In this document: in pieces, positions 1 through 7,877 of the stretch
Position numbering within the stretch: position 1 is the first letter of the stretch
Layout: each line of letters opens with the position of its first letter
Assembly: GCF_002000245.1 (NCBI RefSeq)
Contig: NZ_MTCM01000001.1
Span: forward strand, 434,001-498,000
DNA from: Sphingobacterium sp. CZ-UAM
GTDB lineage: Bacteria > Bacteroidota > Bacteroidia > Sphingobacteriales > Sphingobacteriaceae
Length of the DNA: 64,000 bases
Direction: 5' to 3'
Program-made: the position numbers and the translations under genes
Notes under the pieces: model-generated
What the model was told of the DNA's origin: nothing
Database searches by the model: none
The model's input: only the letters and a program-made list of their open reading frames with translations

Positions 1-1
1 G

Positions 2-589
2 GGGGGAGCTCACAGCATTGTGCAAAAAAAATATCATTATCGTGATCGCGAGAAAGCAGGGCTGGAACAGAAAAAGATTATTGCACAAAAAGCTTTATCA
101 TTAATAAAAGAGGATCAGGTACTTTTTTTCGATGGGGGTACATCTATCCTGGAGTTGACTAAAATTTTACCAAAGGATCTTAAAGTCACTATCATTACAA
201 ATAGTTTTCCTGTCGCGAGTGTGATCGAAGACCATCCTTTGATCGATATCATATTTTTGGGAGGCCGACTTTATAAGTCCGCCTTTACCACTTTTGGCAA
301 TACTACGTTGGAAAGCATTGCCAATTTTAAAGCTGATTTATACTTTTTGGGCGTTTGTTCAATTACTCCTGAAAATTTGTCCTGTAATTATCAGGAAGAT
401 GCTGAAACGAAACGTGCAATGATGAAACAGAGTGTTCGCATCGTTGGATTGTGTACTTCCGATAAGTTTGATACGGAGTCAAGCTTTATCATCGATAAAA
501 CCAAAAAGCTTGATATCATTGTGACAGAACATGAATCAACGAGTCCCGAAATGCGCAAATATATCGCTCAGGGGATCGAGCTGCTTTAG
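2..589 (+). CDS. DeoR/GlpR-family transcriptional regulator, C-terminal effector domain (5' end outside the window)
   Basis: The reading frame is open from base 2, so the gene starts before the window. A GTG at base 20 is internal, because the upstream codons read GGAHSI, which fits the linker after the DNA-binding helix in this family. What is visible is the DeoR sensor domain, a sugar-phosphate-binding fold related to ribose-5-phosphate isomerase. The motif FFDGGTSILELTKIL (about 35 residues after the GTG) is the family's phosphate-binding loop, and LGGRLY follows. Such proteins usually repress a sugar or carbohydrate operon until a phosphorylated intermediate binds. The target is not visible here because the N-terminal HTH and upstream neighbours are missing. 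A hairpin terminator follows directly. Confidence 0.9.
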   Translation, partial: GGAHSIVQKKYHYRDREKAGLEQKKIIAQKALSLIKEDQVLFFDGGTSILELTKILPKDLKVTIITNSFPVASVIEDHPLIDIIFLGGRLYKSAFTTFGNTTLESIANFKADLYFLGVCSITPENLSCNYQEDAETKRAMMKQSVRIVGLCTSDKFDTESSFIIDKTKKLDIIVTEHESTSPEMRKYIAQGIELL

Positions 590-632
590 ACAAACAATGA
601 TGTCGCAGTTTTTTTGCTACATCATTGTTTGT
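590..632. terminator. Bidirectional intrinsic terminator
   Basis: A 14-bp perfect stem pairs ACAAACAATGATGT (590-603) with its complement at 619-632, with a T-rich loop. It begins one base after the regulator stop codon and lies 9 bases from the end of the convergent YceI gene, so it can serve both. Confidence 0.8.
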
Positions 633-640
633 TATCATAG

Positions 641-1207
641 CTATTTTGCGGCTTTGATCTGAATGTCCAATGTAAATTCGTCCTCAATCGCCCGATTCCC
701 GAGGTCAGAGAAAAAGCTGGCCGAACGATATTGGATATCAAAATCCAATCGATTTACCTTTACACCCAATGCTTCGGCCGAAAGTCCGTCAGTGGTGCTG
801 GTTACCTTTGCGGGAAAAGATATCGTTTTCGTTTTGTTTTTAATGGTAAGATTCCCTGTGATTACTGGAGTAGCCTTGCTGTTATCCACTTTGCTGATAA
901 TGAATTTTGCTGTTGGATACTTCGGTACATCAAAGAAATCTTCATTTTTAAGATGGCCAGTTAGTTTTGGCGCATCAGTACATGCCATCGAATTCATATC
1001 AATGGTAAATCCACCACCGGTAATTTTACCTTTATCTGTTTGGATCGTTCCGTCTTTCAAGGCAATGGTACCAACATGACCACCGACGACTTTCTTCGCA
1101 TTCCATTTGATTGTTGATGATTGCGTACTGACTTTATACGTTGTTTTTTGTGCAAAAGTAAAGGAAGTACTGCAAATAATAGCAATGAATAATAAGGTTC
1201 TTTTCAT
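641..1207 (-). CDS. YceI-family secreted protein
   Basis: 188 aa. It begins with a clear Sec signal peptide (MKRTLLFIAIICSTSFTFA, then Q), so it is exported to the periplasm or outside. The mature part matches the YceI fold, a lipocalin-like barrel that binds long isoprenoids or amphiphiles. It shows the characteristic STIKWNAKKVVGGHVGTI opening, a GGGFTIDMNSM segment, GHLKNEDFFDVPKYPTAKF in the middle, and the FTLDIQIKA ending. Length is normal for the family. It stands alone and converges on the DeoR-type gene. No enzyme activity is established for most members, so the substrate is unknown. Confidence 0.93.
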   Translation of the reverse strand: MKRTLLFIAIICSTSFTFAQKTTYKVSTQSSTIKWNAKKVVGGHVGTIALKDGTIQTDKGKITGGGFTIDMNSMACTDAPKLTGHLKNEDFFDVPKYPTAKFIISKVDNSKATPVITGNLTIKNKTKTISFPAKVTSTTDGLSAEALGVKVNRLDFDIQYRSASFFSDLGNRAIEDEFTLDIQIKAAK

Positions 1208-1425
1208 AGAGATGATTTGTTTAAAATCAAATATACAAGAAAGTAGGCAAATTCAAATGAGTAAGGTAATGATTATATAAACGATAGTTTTAAATCAATG
1301 ATTGTAACCATTCCTGAAAAAAATGGGTAAATTTTTATAACATGATTTATTCTGTAAAATTAAGGATATCAGCTCCTGACCCGTATAAAGTTGGCTAGGA
1401 TGGGAACTTATCCATTGTAGGAATA

Positions 1426-1995
1426 TTATCTTTTAAGCGGTCCAATATATTTATAGCTATTGATGAGTATGCCAGTCGGCGTTGCCTTTGAGTTGAGGAA
1501 GACAAGTTCCTGGGCGAACACCTTATCTGAGAGTAGGCGCTTGCCATGTCCCAGCAAAACGGGGTAGGTAATGAGTACCACTTCGTCCACGAGACCCTGC
1601 TCAAGTAATAGCGAGGTCAGTGTAGAACTACCTACAACAATCAGATCGGGACCATCCATTGACTTGAGGGCATGAATCGCACCGACAATGTTCGCACCCA
1701 AATTTTTTACTGGCCCCCAGGTTAGACTGTCGGGATGGTGAGTTGCAACATATTTCATTGCAGCATTTATGGCGTTGGCCATAGGAAAATCTCCTGCATT
1801 GGGCCAGAAGCCACTAAAGATATCATAGGTCTGACGACCTAAAAGAAGGTCGAAGTCTGAGCCATATGCCTGAAAGAGCATTTCCGCTCCTGCGGGACTT
1901 CTATAGGCAGTTGTCCATGCACCATAGGCGTAATCCCCATCGTGTTCGATGATGCCATCAAGGGAAATGTGTTCGAAAATTCGGATCTTTCTCAT
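1426..1995 (-). CDS. RibD C-terminal / dihydrofolate-reductase-fold family protein
   Basis: 189 aa with no signal peptide. The start MRKIRIFEHISLDGIIE is the usual first strand of the RibD_C/DHFR-like fold. LLLGRQTYDIFSGFWP near residue 51 and LIVVGSSTLTSLLLEQGLVDEVVL near 117 are the NADPH-binding elements of the family. Proteins of this type are often annotated as dihydrofolate reductase but rarely make tetrahydrofolate; the true substrate is mostly unknown. The gene is monocistronic, and the Arr gene starts divergently upstream. A specific function cannot be read from the sequence. Confidence 0.88.
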   Translation of the reverse strand: MRKIRIFEHISLDGIIEHDGDYAYGAWTTAYRSPAGAEMLFQAYGSDFDLLLGRQTYDIFSGFWPNAGDFPMANAINAAMKYVATHHPDSLTWGPVKNLGANIVGAIHALKSMDGPDLIVVGSSTLTSLLLEQGLVDEVVLITYPVLLGHGKRLLSDKVFAQELVFLNSKATPTGILINSYKYIGPLKR

Positions 1996-2272
1996 TGTTT
2001 CAAGTGTTTGATTATCAATTCAAATTTAGCGAAGTCTAAAAGTATGTATGAGGTGCAATTGCGACAATATAAGGGGGTAAAACCTTGATGTCAATCTGTT
2101 GTTTTTAGGAATAATTACGAATTGTACGAAGGTCGATGCAATACGATTTACGAACAACATACGGAAATGTATAAAAATATGTAGAACTTTAATCCTGCAG
2201 ATACCGGTGCATGTGGATTTTAAATCTCCCTGTGCCAACGGTACATTCGGCGATGTAAAAAAAGATACGCAT

Positions 2273-3016
2273 ATGGAATTTTCACCTTTCAACAACGTTG
2301 TTAAACTTTGTCTTCAGGGTATGAGCATGGAAGAGGCCAAGCATACTGAAGAAGCCCTTAACTTATTTATGCAAGCTTGGAACGAAGCCACAGACGATCA
2401 CGAACACTTTCTTGCGGCTTATTATATCGCCCGGAATCAAGAGGATATTTCCGACAGATTGACATGGCTGGAAGCTGCCTTGAGCCATGCATTAAAACTA
2501 AATGATGATACGGTTAAGAGTGCTTTGCCAAATCTTTATTTGAACCTTGCCAAATACTATGAAGCGCTAGGGGATAGTGATAAGTCTCATGGATATGCTG
2601 ATCTGGCTGCAGTCTTTGGGGAAAAACCATCTGATACCGGTCCATTTTATCATGGTACAAGAGCTGATTTACCAGTGGGTGCGCTATTGACAGCGGGAGG
2701 TAATTCCAACTATCAATCTGAACTTACCATGAATCATATTTATTTCACCGCATTAGTTAACGGAGCCGGACTCGCGGCGGCTTTGGCAAAAGGCGATGGT
2801 CACGAACGTGTTTATATTATTGAACCTATGGGAAGCTATGAAAATGATCCAAATCTAACCGATAAAAAATTCCCAGGTAACCCGACACGTTCTTACCGCT
2901 CCACAATGGCATTGAAAATCATTGGTGAAGTAAGCGACTGGGTCAGACCGAGCCCCGAAGAGCTTCAGCGGTTCCGTGAACGTTTGGCAGACAGTAATGG
3001 GGAAATAATCAATTAA
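2273..3016 (+). CDS. arr: Rifampin ADP-ribosyltransferase (Arr) with helical N-terminal extension
   Basis: 247 aa from the ATG at 2273; the frame is open further upstream, but that stretch does not look like protein. Residues 124 to the end match the Arr enzymes that inactivate rifamycins by transferring ADP-ribose from NAD to the ansa-chain hydroxyl. Visible landmarks are PFYHGT (about 124), the HIYFTA strand (about 155) and NDPNLTDKKFPGNPTRSYRS (about 191). Classical Arr is about 140 aa; here an all-helical domain of about 115 residues precedes it, with TPR-like repeats (EEALNLFMQAWNEAT, ALPNLYLNLAKYYEALGD). The extension may bind a partner or substrate. Rifamycin resistance is the family prediction, not shown for this protein. 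Confidence 0.9.
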   Translation: MEFSPFNNVVKLCLQGMSMEEAKHTEEALNLFMQAWNEATDDHEHFLAAYYIARNQEDISDRLTWLEAALSHALKLNDDTVKSALPNLYLNLAKYYEALGDSDKSHGYADLAAVFGEKPSDTGPFYHGTRADLPVGALLTAGGNSNYQSELTMNHIYFTALVNGAGLAAALAKGDGHERVYIIEPMGSYENDPNLTDKKFPGNPTRSYRSTMALKIIGEVSDWVRPSPEELQRFRERLADSNGEIIN

Positions 3017-3449
3017 ATCTACCGTATTTAAGGATCGATCGACTTAAATTTCTTCGTACTAAACGGAGAATTGACTATAAAAGGTGGAAAATCCAGCAGA
3101 TACACTGTGGATGATCTCACGATTTATTATCTTTTTCTTTGCTCTAAGAAGGATATTAATTGTCTAATAGTTAGAGAATGCTGGATCGGAGCTTCTAAAG
3201 AAAGCTTTTGAAGGTGATTAAGGAATAGGAGATTGATTTTGAAAGGGAATAAAATTTGAAAGGGATCAAATTGACTGTTCGGAGTGGTTGACCAAGAACA
3301 TTTTGCGTTTTTCATTGTTTGCTCAATGTCAATAATGCCTGACAGATTCTTTTTTTCGGGCAAATCCCCATTAACTTCGCACCATGTAGTAAATGGATCT
3401 TATTTATTGATAATTTGGATCCAATTGGTATTTTATAAAAAACAAAAGA
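3017..3449. other. Intergenic region, nothing recognised
   Basis: 433 bases between the Arr gene and the alcohol dehydrogenase. A 78-codon frame on the minus strand (3127-3363) has no recognisable motif and is probably chance. The last 50 bases are AT-rich and presumably carry the dehydrogenase promoter. Confidence 0.4.
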
Positions 3450-4505
3450 ATGATTAAATCGAAAGGTTACGCGGCGAAGGATGGCAATTCCCCGCTTGAA
3501 TATTGGGAATTTGAAAGAAGAGAACTTGGTTCAAATGATGTTTTAATCGATATCTTGTATAGTGGTATTTGCCATTCAGATATTCATCAGGTGCATGATG
3601 AATGGGGTGGAACACAATATCCAATTGTTCCGGGGCATGAGATCGTTGGTCGCATCAGTGCGGTAGGCAGTGCGGTGACCAAGTTTAAAAAAGGTGACCT
3701 AGCCGGTGTTGGTTGTATGGTGGCATCCTGTGGTGAGTGCGATAATTGTAAATCGGATCAGCAACAGTTTTGTTCGGAGAAGAAAACTGTGTGGACTTAT
3801 AATAGCACCGATGTGATGCACGATCACTCTTGCACCTATGGTGGGTATAGCGATAATATTGTGGCTGATGCAGACTTTGTCTTGCATGTGCCGGAATCGC
3901 TTGATATCAAAAAGGTAGCTCCTTTACTTTGTGCGGGGATCACCACTTACTCGCCCTTGAAACGATGGAATATCAGCAAGGGGCATAAAGTTGGCGTGCT
4001 AGGGTTAGGTGGTTTAGGCCACATGGCAGTGAAGATCGCTGTCGCCATGGGAGCTGAAGTTACGATGATAAGCCATTCGCCCCGTAAAAAAGCAGATGCG
4101 GTGCTGTTAGGTGCCCAGAAGTTTTTAAATACGCATGAGCCTTCGGAGTTGAAGGAGTTTTCAGCATATTTTGATTTTATCATAGACACCGTATCGGCAC
4201 CTCATGATTATAATCTCTATTTGGCATTGCTAAAAACCAAAGGTGTATACATCTGTGTTGGTATCCCAGCAGCGCCAATGGAAATTAACGGACGATCGAT
4301 TATGGGAGGAAATAAAATTTTGACGGCTTCAAGCATTGGTGGTATACAGGAAACACAGGATATGCTTGATTTTTGTGCTGAGCATAATATCCTTCCAGAA
4401 ACCGAATTGATTGACATCGATTATGTGAACGAGGCTTACCAACGTGTATTGGACAGTGATGTAAAATACCGGTTTGTCATTGATATGGCTTCGTTAAATA
4501 AATAG
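3450..4505 (+). CDS. Zinc-dependent NAD(P) alcohol dehydrogenase, cinnamyl-alcohol/YahK type
   Basis: 351 aa medium-chain dehydrogenase. The catalytic-zinc region reads GICHSDIHQ (about residue 38) and GHEIVGR (about 61). Four cysteines of the structural zinc lie in ASCGECDNCKSDQQQFC. The Rossmann glycine motif GLGGLGHMAVKIAVAMGA is near residue 186. This layout is typical of the broad-specificity aldehyde reductases of the YahK/AdhC group, which reduce aldehydes with NADPH. It is monocistronic, with 60 bases to the next small element. The physiological substrate is not deducible. Confidence 0.93.
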   Translation: MIKSKGYAAKDGNSPLEYWEFERRELGSNDVLIDILYSGICHSDIHQVHDEWGGTQYPIVPGHEIVGRISAVGSAVTKFKKGDLAGVGCMVASCGECDNCKSDQQQFCSEKKTVWTYNSTDVMHDHSCTYGGYSDNIVADADFVLHVPESLDIKKVAPLLCAGITTYSPLKRWNISKGHKVGVLGLGGLGHMAVKIAVAMGAEVTMISHSPRKKADAVLLGAQKFLNTHEPSELKEFSAYFDFIIDTVSAPHDYNLYLALLKTKGVYICVGIPAAPMEINGRSIMGGNKILTASSIGGIQETQDMLDFCAEHNILPETELIDIDYVNEAYQRVLDSDVKYRFVIDMASLNK

Positions 4506-4765
4506 TGTCAACAACATGAAAAAATAGGAATCGTCCACTATTGAAGTGAACCTCAAAAGTTAGACGGATTAACAAAATTAAGTTTTTTGTGCTAGAGCTC
4601 GGTAGAATACCGGGCTCTTTACATTTAGCAAAAACGGTGATTGATATGAATGATAATTTGTTGCGCATTTTGTTAACATTGATCTCCAAAAAAGGAAAAA
4701 CAGCAGGTTTCGGATTTTTTACCTTGATTGATAGGTCTAATTTTGAGCTGTTGAAAATTATCGTC

Positions 4766-5479
4766 ATGGAAAATATAGTATCTAGATTGCAGGCCAAGGA
4801 TTGGACAGCAATCACCAAGGAATTACATGATAAAGGTTTTGTAATAGTACCCGATCTATTAAATCAAGTCGAATGTGATGAACTGGTTGCAGCTTACGGT
4901 GCTGACAATAGGTATCGAAAAACTATTGTAATGGAACGTTATCGCTTTGGTTTGGGGGAATACAAATACTTTCAATATCCCTTGCCCGAGCTGATTACGA
5001 CAATAAGGGAAAAAGTATACGCATTGATTGCACCAGTCGCCAATCAATGGATGGACGAGCTTAATATGGACCGAAGATTTCCAGCTTCGCATGCTGCCAT
5101 GCGAGAACTTTGTCAGCAGCATGGACAGGTGGAACCTACCGTCCTTATTTTAAAGTATAATACAGGCGGATTTAATACGCTACACCAGGATCTATACGGT
5201 GAAATTTACTTTCCCATGCAAATCGTATTGCTGTTGGATCAGGTGGATCAGGATTATACCGGTGGTGAGTTTGTTATCACGGAACAGATACCAAGGGCGC
5301 AGTCTAAGGTTAATGTCTTAAAACCCAAGCGCGGCGATATGATCATCTTTACGACTAATTTTCGCGCAGCGAAAGGCTCCAAAGGCTATTATCGGGTCCA
5401 TATGAAGCATGGTGTTAGTCCATTGCACAAGGGGCATAGGCATAGTCTTGGGATTATATTCCATGATGGCCTTAGCTAA
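4766..5479 (+). CDS. 2-oxoglutarate/Fe(II)-dependent oxygenase (prolyl-hydroxylase-like fold)
   Basis: 237 aa from the ATG at 4766. The frame stays open upstream to 4589, but those 59 codons are not protein-like and the family starts at this position. The Fe(II) facial triad is visible as H140-x-D142 in TLHQDLYGE and a distal His in MKHGVSPL (about 215). A basic residue in HRHSLGI (about 225) suits 2-oxoglutarate binding. The fold is the double-stranded beta-helix used by prolyl hydroxylases and AlkB-type demethylases. The neighbour 80 bases downstream is an Ada-type Zn-binding protein, which makes a role in alkylation damage possible. That is inference from context only. Confidence 0.85.
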   Translation: MENIVSRLQAKDWTAITKELHDKGFVIVPDLLNQVECDELVAAYGADNRYRKTIVMERYRFGLGEYKYFQYPLPELITTIREKVYALIAPVANQWMDELNMDRRFPASHAAMRELCQQHGQVEPTVLILKYNTGGFNTLHQDLYGEIYFPMQIVLLLDQVDQDYTGGEFVITEQIPRAQSKVNVLKPKRGDMIIFTTNFRAAKGSKGYYRVHMKHGVSPLHKGHRHSLGIIFHDGLS

Positions 5480-5559
5480 GACTAAGAGATTCTTGTAGGT
5501 AAAATAGCCGATTTAAATTATAGGTATGTATACAATAGATCAAAAATTAAAAACGAAAT

Positions 5560-5838
5560 ATGGTCAGACATATGGATTTGGGAGGGACAGCTGCTGATAG
5601 AACGAAGTCCTTAAGTTCCTTCATTCGAAAGGGAGAAATTACCTTGGGCGGATATAAAAAGGCTAAGATTTACGGCCGTCTAAACTGTGCTAGTGGCAAA
5701 CGGATGAAAGTCGAGCATCGTGTTTTCTTTCGGGATGAAGCTGATGCCGTCAGCCATGGATATAGACCATGTGCTCATTGTATGAGGGAAAAGTACAAGG
5801 AGTGGAAAACTAAGCAGCAGGGCTTGGAGCACACTTAA
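5560..5838 (+). CDS. Ada metal-binding-domain protein (stand-alone)
   Basis: 92 aa. It matches the N-terminal Zn domain of the Ada methyl-phosphotriester repair protein: KIYGRLNCASGKRMK carries the first Cys, and HRVFFRDEADAVSHGYRPCAHC carries the CxxC pair. In Ada, a Cys of this site takes methyl groups from DNA phosphotriesters. Only three zinc-site cysteines (NC, PCAHC) are evident where Ada has four, so a methyl-transfer role is not assured. No HTH or methyltransferase domain follows. The 2OG oxygenase lies 80 bases upstream on the same strand. The start could alternatively be the ATG four codons further in. Confidence 0.82.
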   Translation: MVRHMDLGGTAADRTKSLSSFIRKGEITLGGYKKAKIYGRLNCASGKRMKVEHRVFFRDEADAVSHGYRPCAHCMREKYKEWKTKQQGLEHT

Positions 5839-5900
5839 AATAAACGCAGATCTCGGTCTGAAAATTTGCAAGCACATTTTAGTTTGCCAGATGGAGATCG

Positions 5901-6365
5901 TTAAAGGAAAAGTGGAAGTCGTGTTGCGTTGACAATTTCTTTCATGACAAAATAGCTTTCCATATGTCTGATTCCTTTAATCGTTGCAAGCTTATTGAAG
6001 TTAAATTCATGATAATGGTCGACATCTCTGACCATAACCTTGAGCTGATAATCAAAAGCTCCTGTCACATGGAAGCATTCGACCACTTCCGGAAATTTCT
6101 GTATTTCTTCCATAAATAACAAAGCACTTTCGTTTGAATGCTTTTCCATACTGATCGATACAAGAACCATCAGGTTCAGGTCCAGTTTTCTTCGATCCAG
6201 CAAATATACCTTTTGTTTGAGCACAGCCATAGCCGTCAACTTCTTAATCCGTTCGTATACAGGAGTCATGGATAAGTTGACTCGATCGGAAATTTCCTTG
6301 TTACTCATGTTGGCATCCTGTTGCAAAAGGTCCAAGATCATAAGATCTTTTTCGTCTAGTTTCAT
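5901..6365 (-). CDS. Lrp/AsnC-family transcriptional regulator
   Basis: 154 aa. The N-terminal winged HTH is clear: LDEKDLMILDLLQQDANMSNKEISDRVNLSMTPVYERIKKL. A C-terminal RAM ligand-binding domain follows (VLVSISMEKH, VVECFHVTGAFDYQLKVMVRDVDHYHEF). Such proteins bind amino acids and control their transport and breakdown. It is transcribed divergently from the permease-led operon across a 189-base gap, the usual arrangement for a local regulator. The likely ligand is the amine substrate or the amino acid produced by that pathway, which is inferred from position. Confidence 0.93.
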   Translation of the reverse strand: MKLDEKDLMILDLLQQDANMSNKEISDRVNLSMTPVYERIKKLTAMAVLKQKVYLLDRRKLDLNLMVLVSISMEKHSNESALLFMEEIQKFPEVVECFHVTGAFDYQLKVMVRDVDHYHEFNFNKLATIKGIRHMESYFVMKEIVNATRLPLFL

Positions 6366-6455
6366 TGTTGTAGTAATTTAAATCTAAAAACAAAGGGGTA
6401 TAAGCCTGTTGTTGGAATCGCGAATCTAAAAATAATAATATTTCAATATAATTTT

Positions 6456-6467
6456 ACTTAAATAAGT
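6456..6467. promoter_or_regulatory. Inverted repeat ACTTA-AA-TAAGT, candidate Lrp operator
   Basis: A perfect 5+2+5 inverted repeat between the divergent Lrp gene and the permease operon. Short AT-rich dyads of this size suit Lrp/AsnC dimers. Assignment is positional only. Confidence 0.3.
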
Positions 6468-6502
6468 TTAATTGCAGGTATTTATCACTATTATTTAATT
6501 TA

Positions 6503-6524
6503 AAGTAGTAAATTTATATTACTT
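6503..6524. promoter_or_regulatory. Imperfect 22-base dyad, candidate operator or promoter of the permease operon
   Basis: The halves AAGTAGTAAAT and TTATATTACTT are complementary at 8 of 11 positions. The dyad sits 31 bases before the permease start and shares the AAGTA/TACTT flavour of the dyad at 6456. Confidence 0.3.
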
Positions 6525-6554
6525 AATATCAATTACCAACCTAGAAAAAGAATT

Positions 6555-7877
6555 ATGAGTGATCCCCAATTAAAGAAAGTCCTTGGCCCCGTCATGTTGT
6601 GGGGATTGGGGGTAGGGTATGTAATTTCAGGAATGTATTTTGGATGGAACCTTGGTCTGGCAGAAGGAGGGACTTTAGGGTTAGCCATTGCGACTATATT
6701 CGTCATAATTATGTACCTAACCTTTACCTTCAGTTATACAGAAATGGCATGTGCCATACCGAAAGCTGGAGGGGCTTTTGAATATGCCAATAGGGGACTG
6801 GGAAAACAATTGGGGTTTGTCGCAGGGATTGCTCAAAATATAGAATTCGTTTTTGCACCGCCGGCTATTGCAGCGGCGATAGGTGCTTACCTTCATTTGC
6901 TTCATCCCGGGGTAGGCTACCTTACTTTTGCGATCGGAGCCTATCTGATTTTTACAGCAATGAATATTTTAGGTGTGAAACTCGCTGCTTCGTTTGAATT
7001 GGTTGTGACAGTCCTTGCGGTTATTGAATTATTGATATTCGCCGGGGTGACGCTGCCAGCATTTGAATTTTCTAATCTTCAACAAAATGCACTTCCCAAT
7101 GGGTATTCAGGCATTTTTGCATCCATTCCATTTGCCATCTGGTTTTTTCTAGCCATTGAAGGGGTCGCCAATGTGGCTGAGGAAACCATCAATCCACAGA
7201 AAAATGTATTGATCGGTTTTGGATCAGCTATCGTTACTTTGGTCGTGTTGTGTATCATTACATTTTTATCAGCGGTTGGTGTCGCTGGCTGGGAAGCCGT
7301 TGTCTATCCACCAGGAAGTACCGAAGCCTCGGATTCTCCTTTACCTCTTGCTATTGCCAACGTCATTGATAGCTCCCATATTCTATACAAATTACTTATC
7401 GGGGTAGGGTTGTTGGGGCTTATTGCGTCGTTCCATGGTATTATTTTGGCCGGAGGGCGCGCCACTTTTGAATTTGGGCGGGTAGGATATGCACCGTCTA
7501 TCTTAGGAAAAGTTCATTCACGCTTTAAAACACCAGCTAATGCGCTATTGGTCAATATGGCTGTTGGTATAGTCGCGCTACTGACGGGGAAGACGGCTGG
7601 GATCATTACCATTGCCTGTTTTGGTGCAATCAGTCTCTATATTATATCCATGTGGTCTTTTTTCGCCTTACGCAAGAAAGAACCCGCATTGGAGCGCCCA
7701 TTTAAAGTTCCTTTGTATCCTTTATTTCCTATGCTTGCGCTGATCATCGCCCTGATCTGCCTGATTGCTATGATTTACTACAATCCATTGACAGCCTTAT
7801 TATTCTTTGGGCTTGTCATCTTATCATACCTCTATTTCTTAATCTTCCTTGACAAGGATAAAACCATCAAATCATGA
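6555..7877 (+). CDS. APC-superfamily amino acid/amine permease, ethanolamine-permease-like
   Basis: 440 aa, about 12 hydrophobic segments, inner membrane. It opens with VLGPVMLWGLGVGYVISGMYFGWNLGL, the first-helix pattern of ethanolamine permeases in the APC family, and contains FSYTEMACAIPKAGGAFEYA in helix 2 and IPFAIWFFLAIEGVANVAEET in helix 6. It is the first gene of a five-gene operon with a gamma-glutamyl ligase, two dehydrogenases and a hydrolase, so its cargo is probably the amine those enzymes consume. Its last codons overlap the next gene by an ATGA junction, indicating translational coupling. Substrate specificity cannot be settled from sequence. Confidence 0.9.
   Translation: MSDPQLKKVLGPVMLWGLGVGYVISGMYFGWNLGLAEGGTLGLAIATIFVIIMYLTFTFSYTEMACAIPKAGGAFEYANRGLGKQLGFVAGIAQNIEFVFAPPAIAAAIGAYLHLLHPGVGYLTFAIGAYLIFTAMNILGVKLAASFELVVTVLAVIELLIFAGVTLPAFEFSNLQQNALPNGYSGIFASIPFAIWFFLAIEGVANVAEETINPQKNVLIGFGSAIVTLVVLCIITFLSAVGVAGWEAVVYPPGSTEASDSPLPLAIANVIDSSHILYKLLIGVGLLGLIASFHGIILAGGRATFEFGRVGYAPSILGKVHSRFKTPANALLVNMAVGIVALLTGKTAGIITIACFGAISLYIISMWSFFALRKKEPALERPFKVPLYPLFPMLALIIALICLIAMIYYNPLTALLFFGLVILSYLYFLIFLDKDKTIKS

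Noticed and set aside
3127..3363. 78-codon minus-strand frame behind the Arr gene
   Set aside because: No motif, no ribosome site, AT-driven composition.
4589..4765. Upstream extension of the 2OG oxygenase
   Set aside because: The 59 extra codons are not protein-like for the family, which starts MENIVSRLQ.
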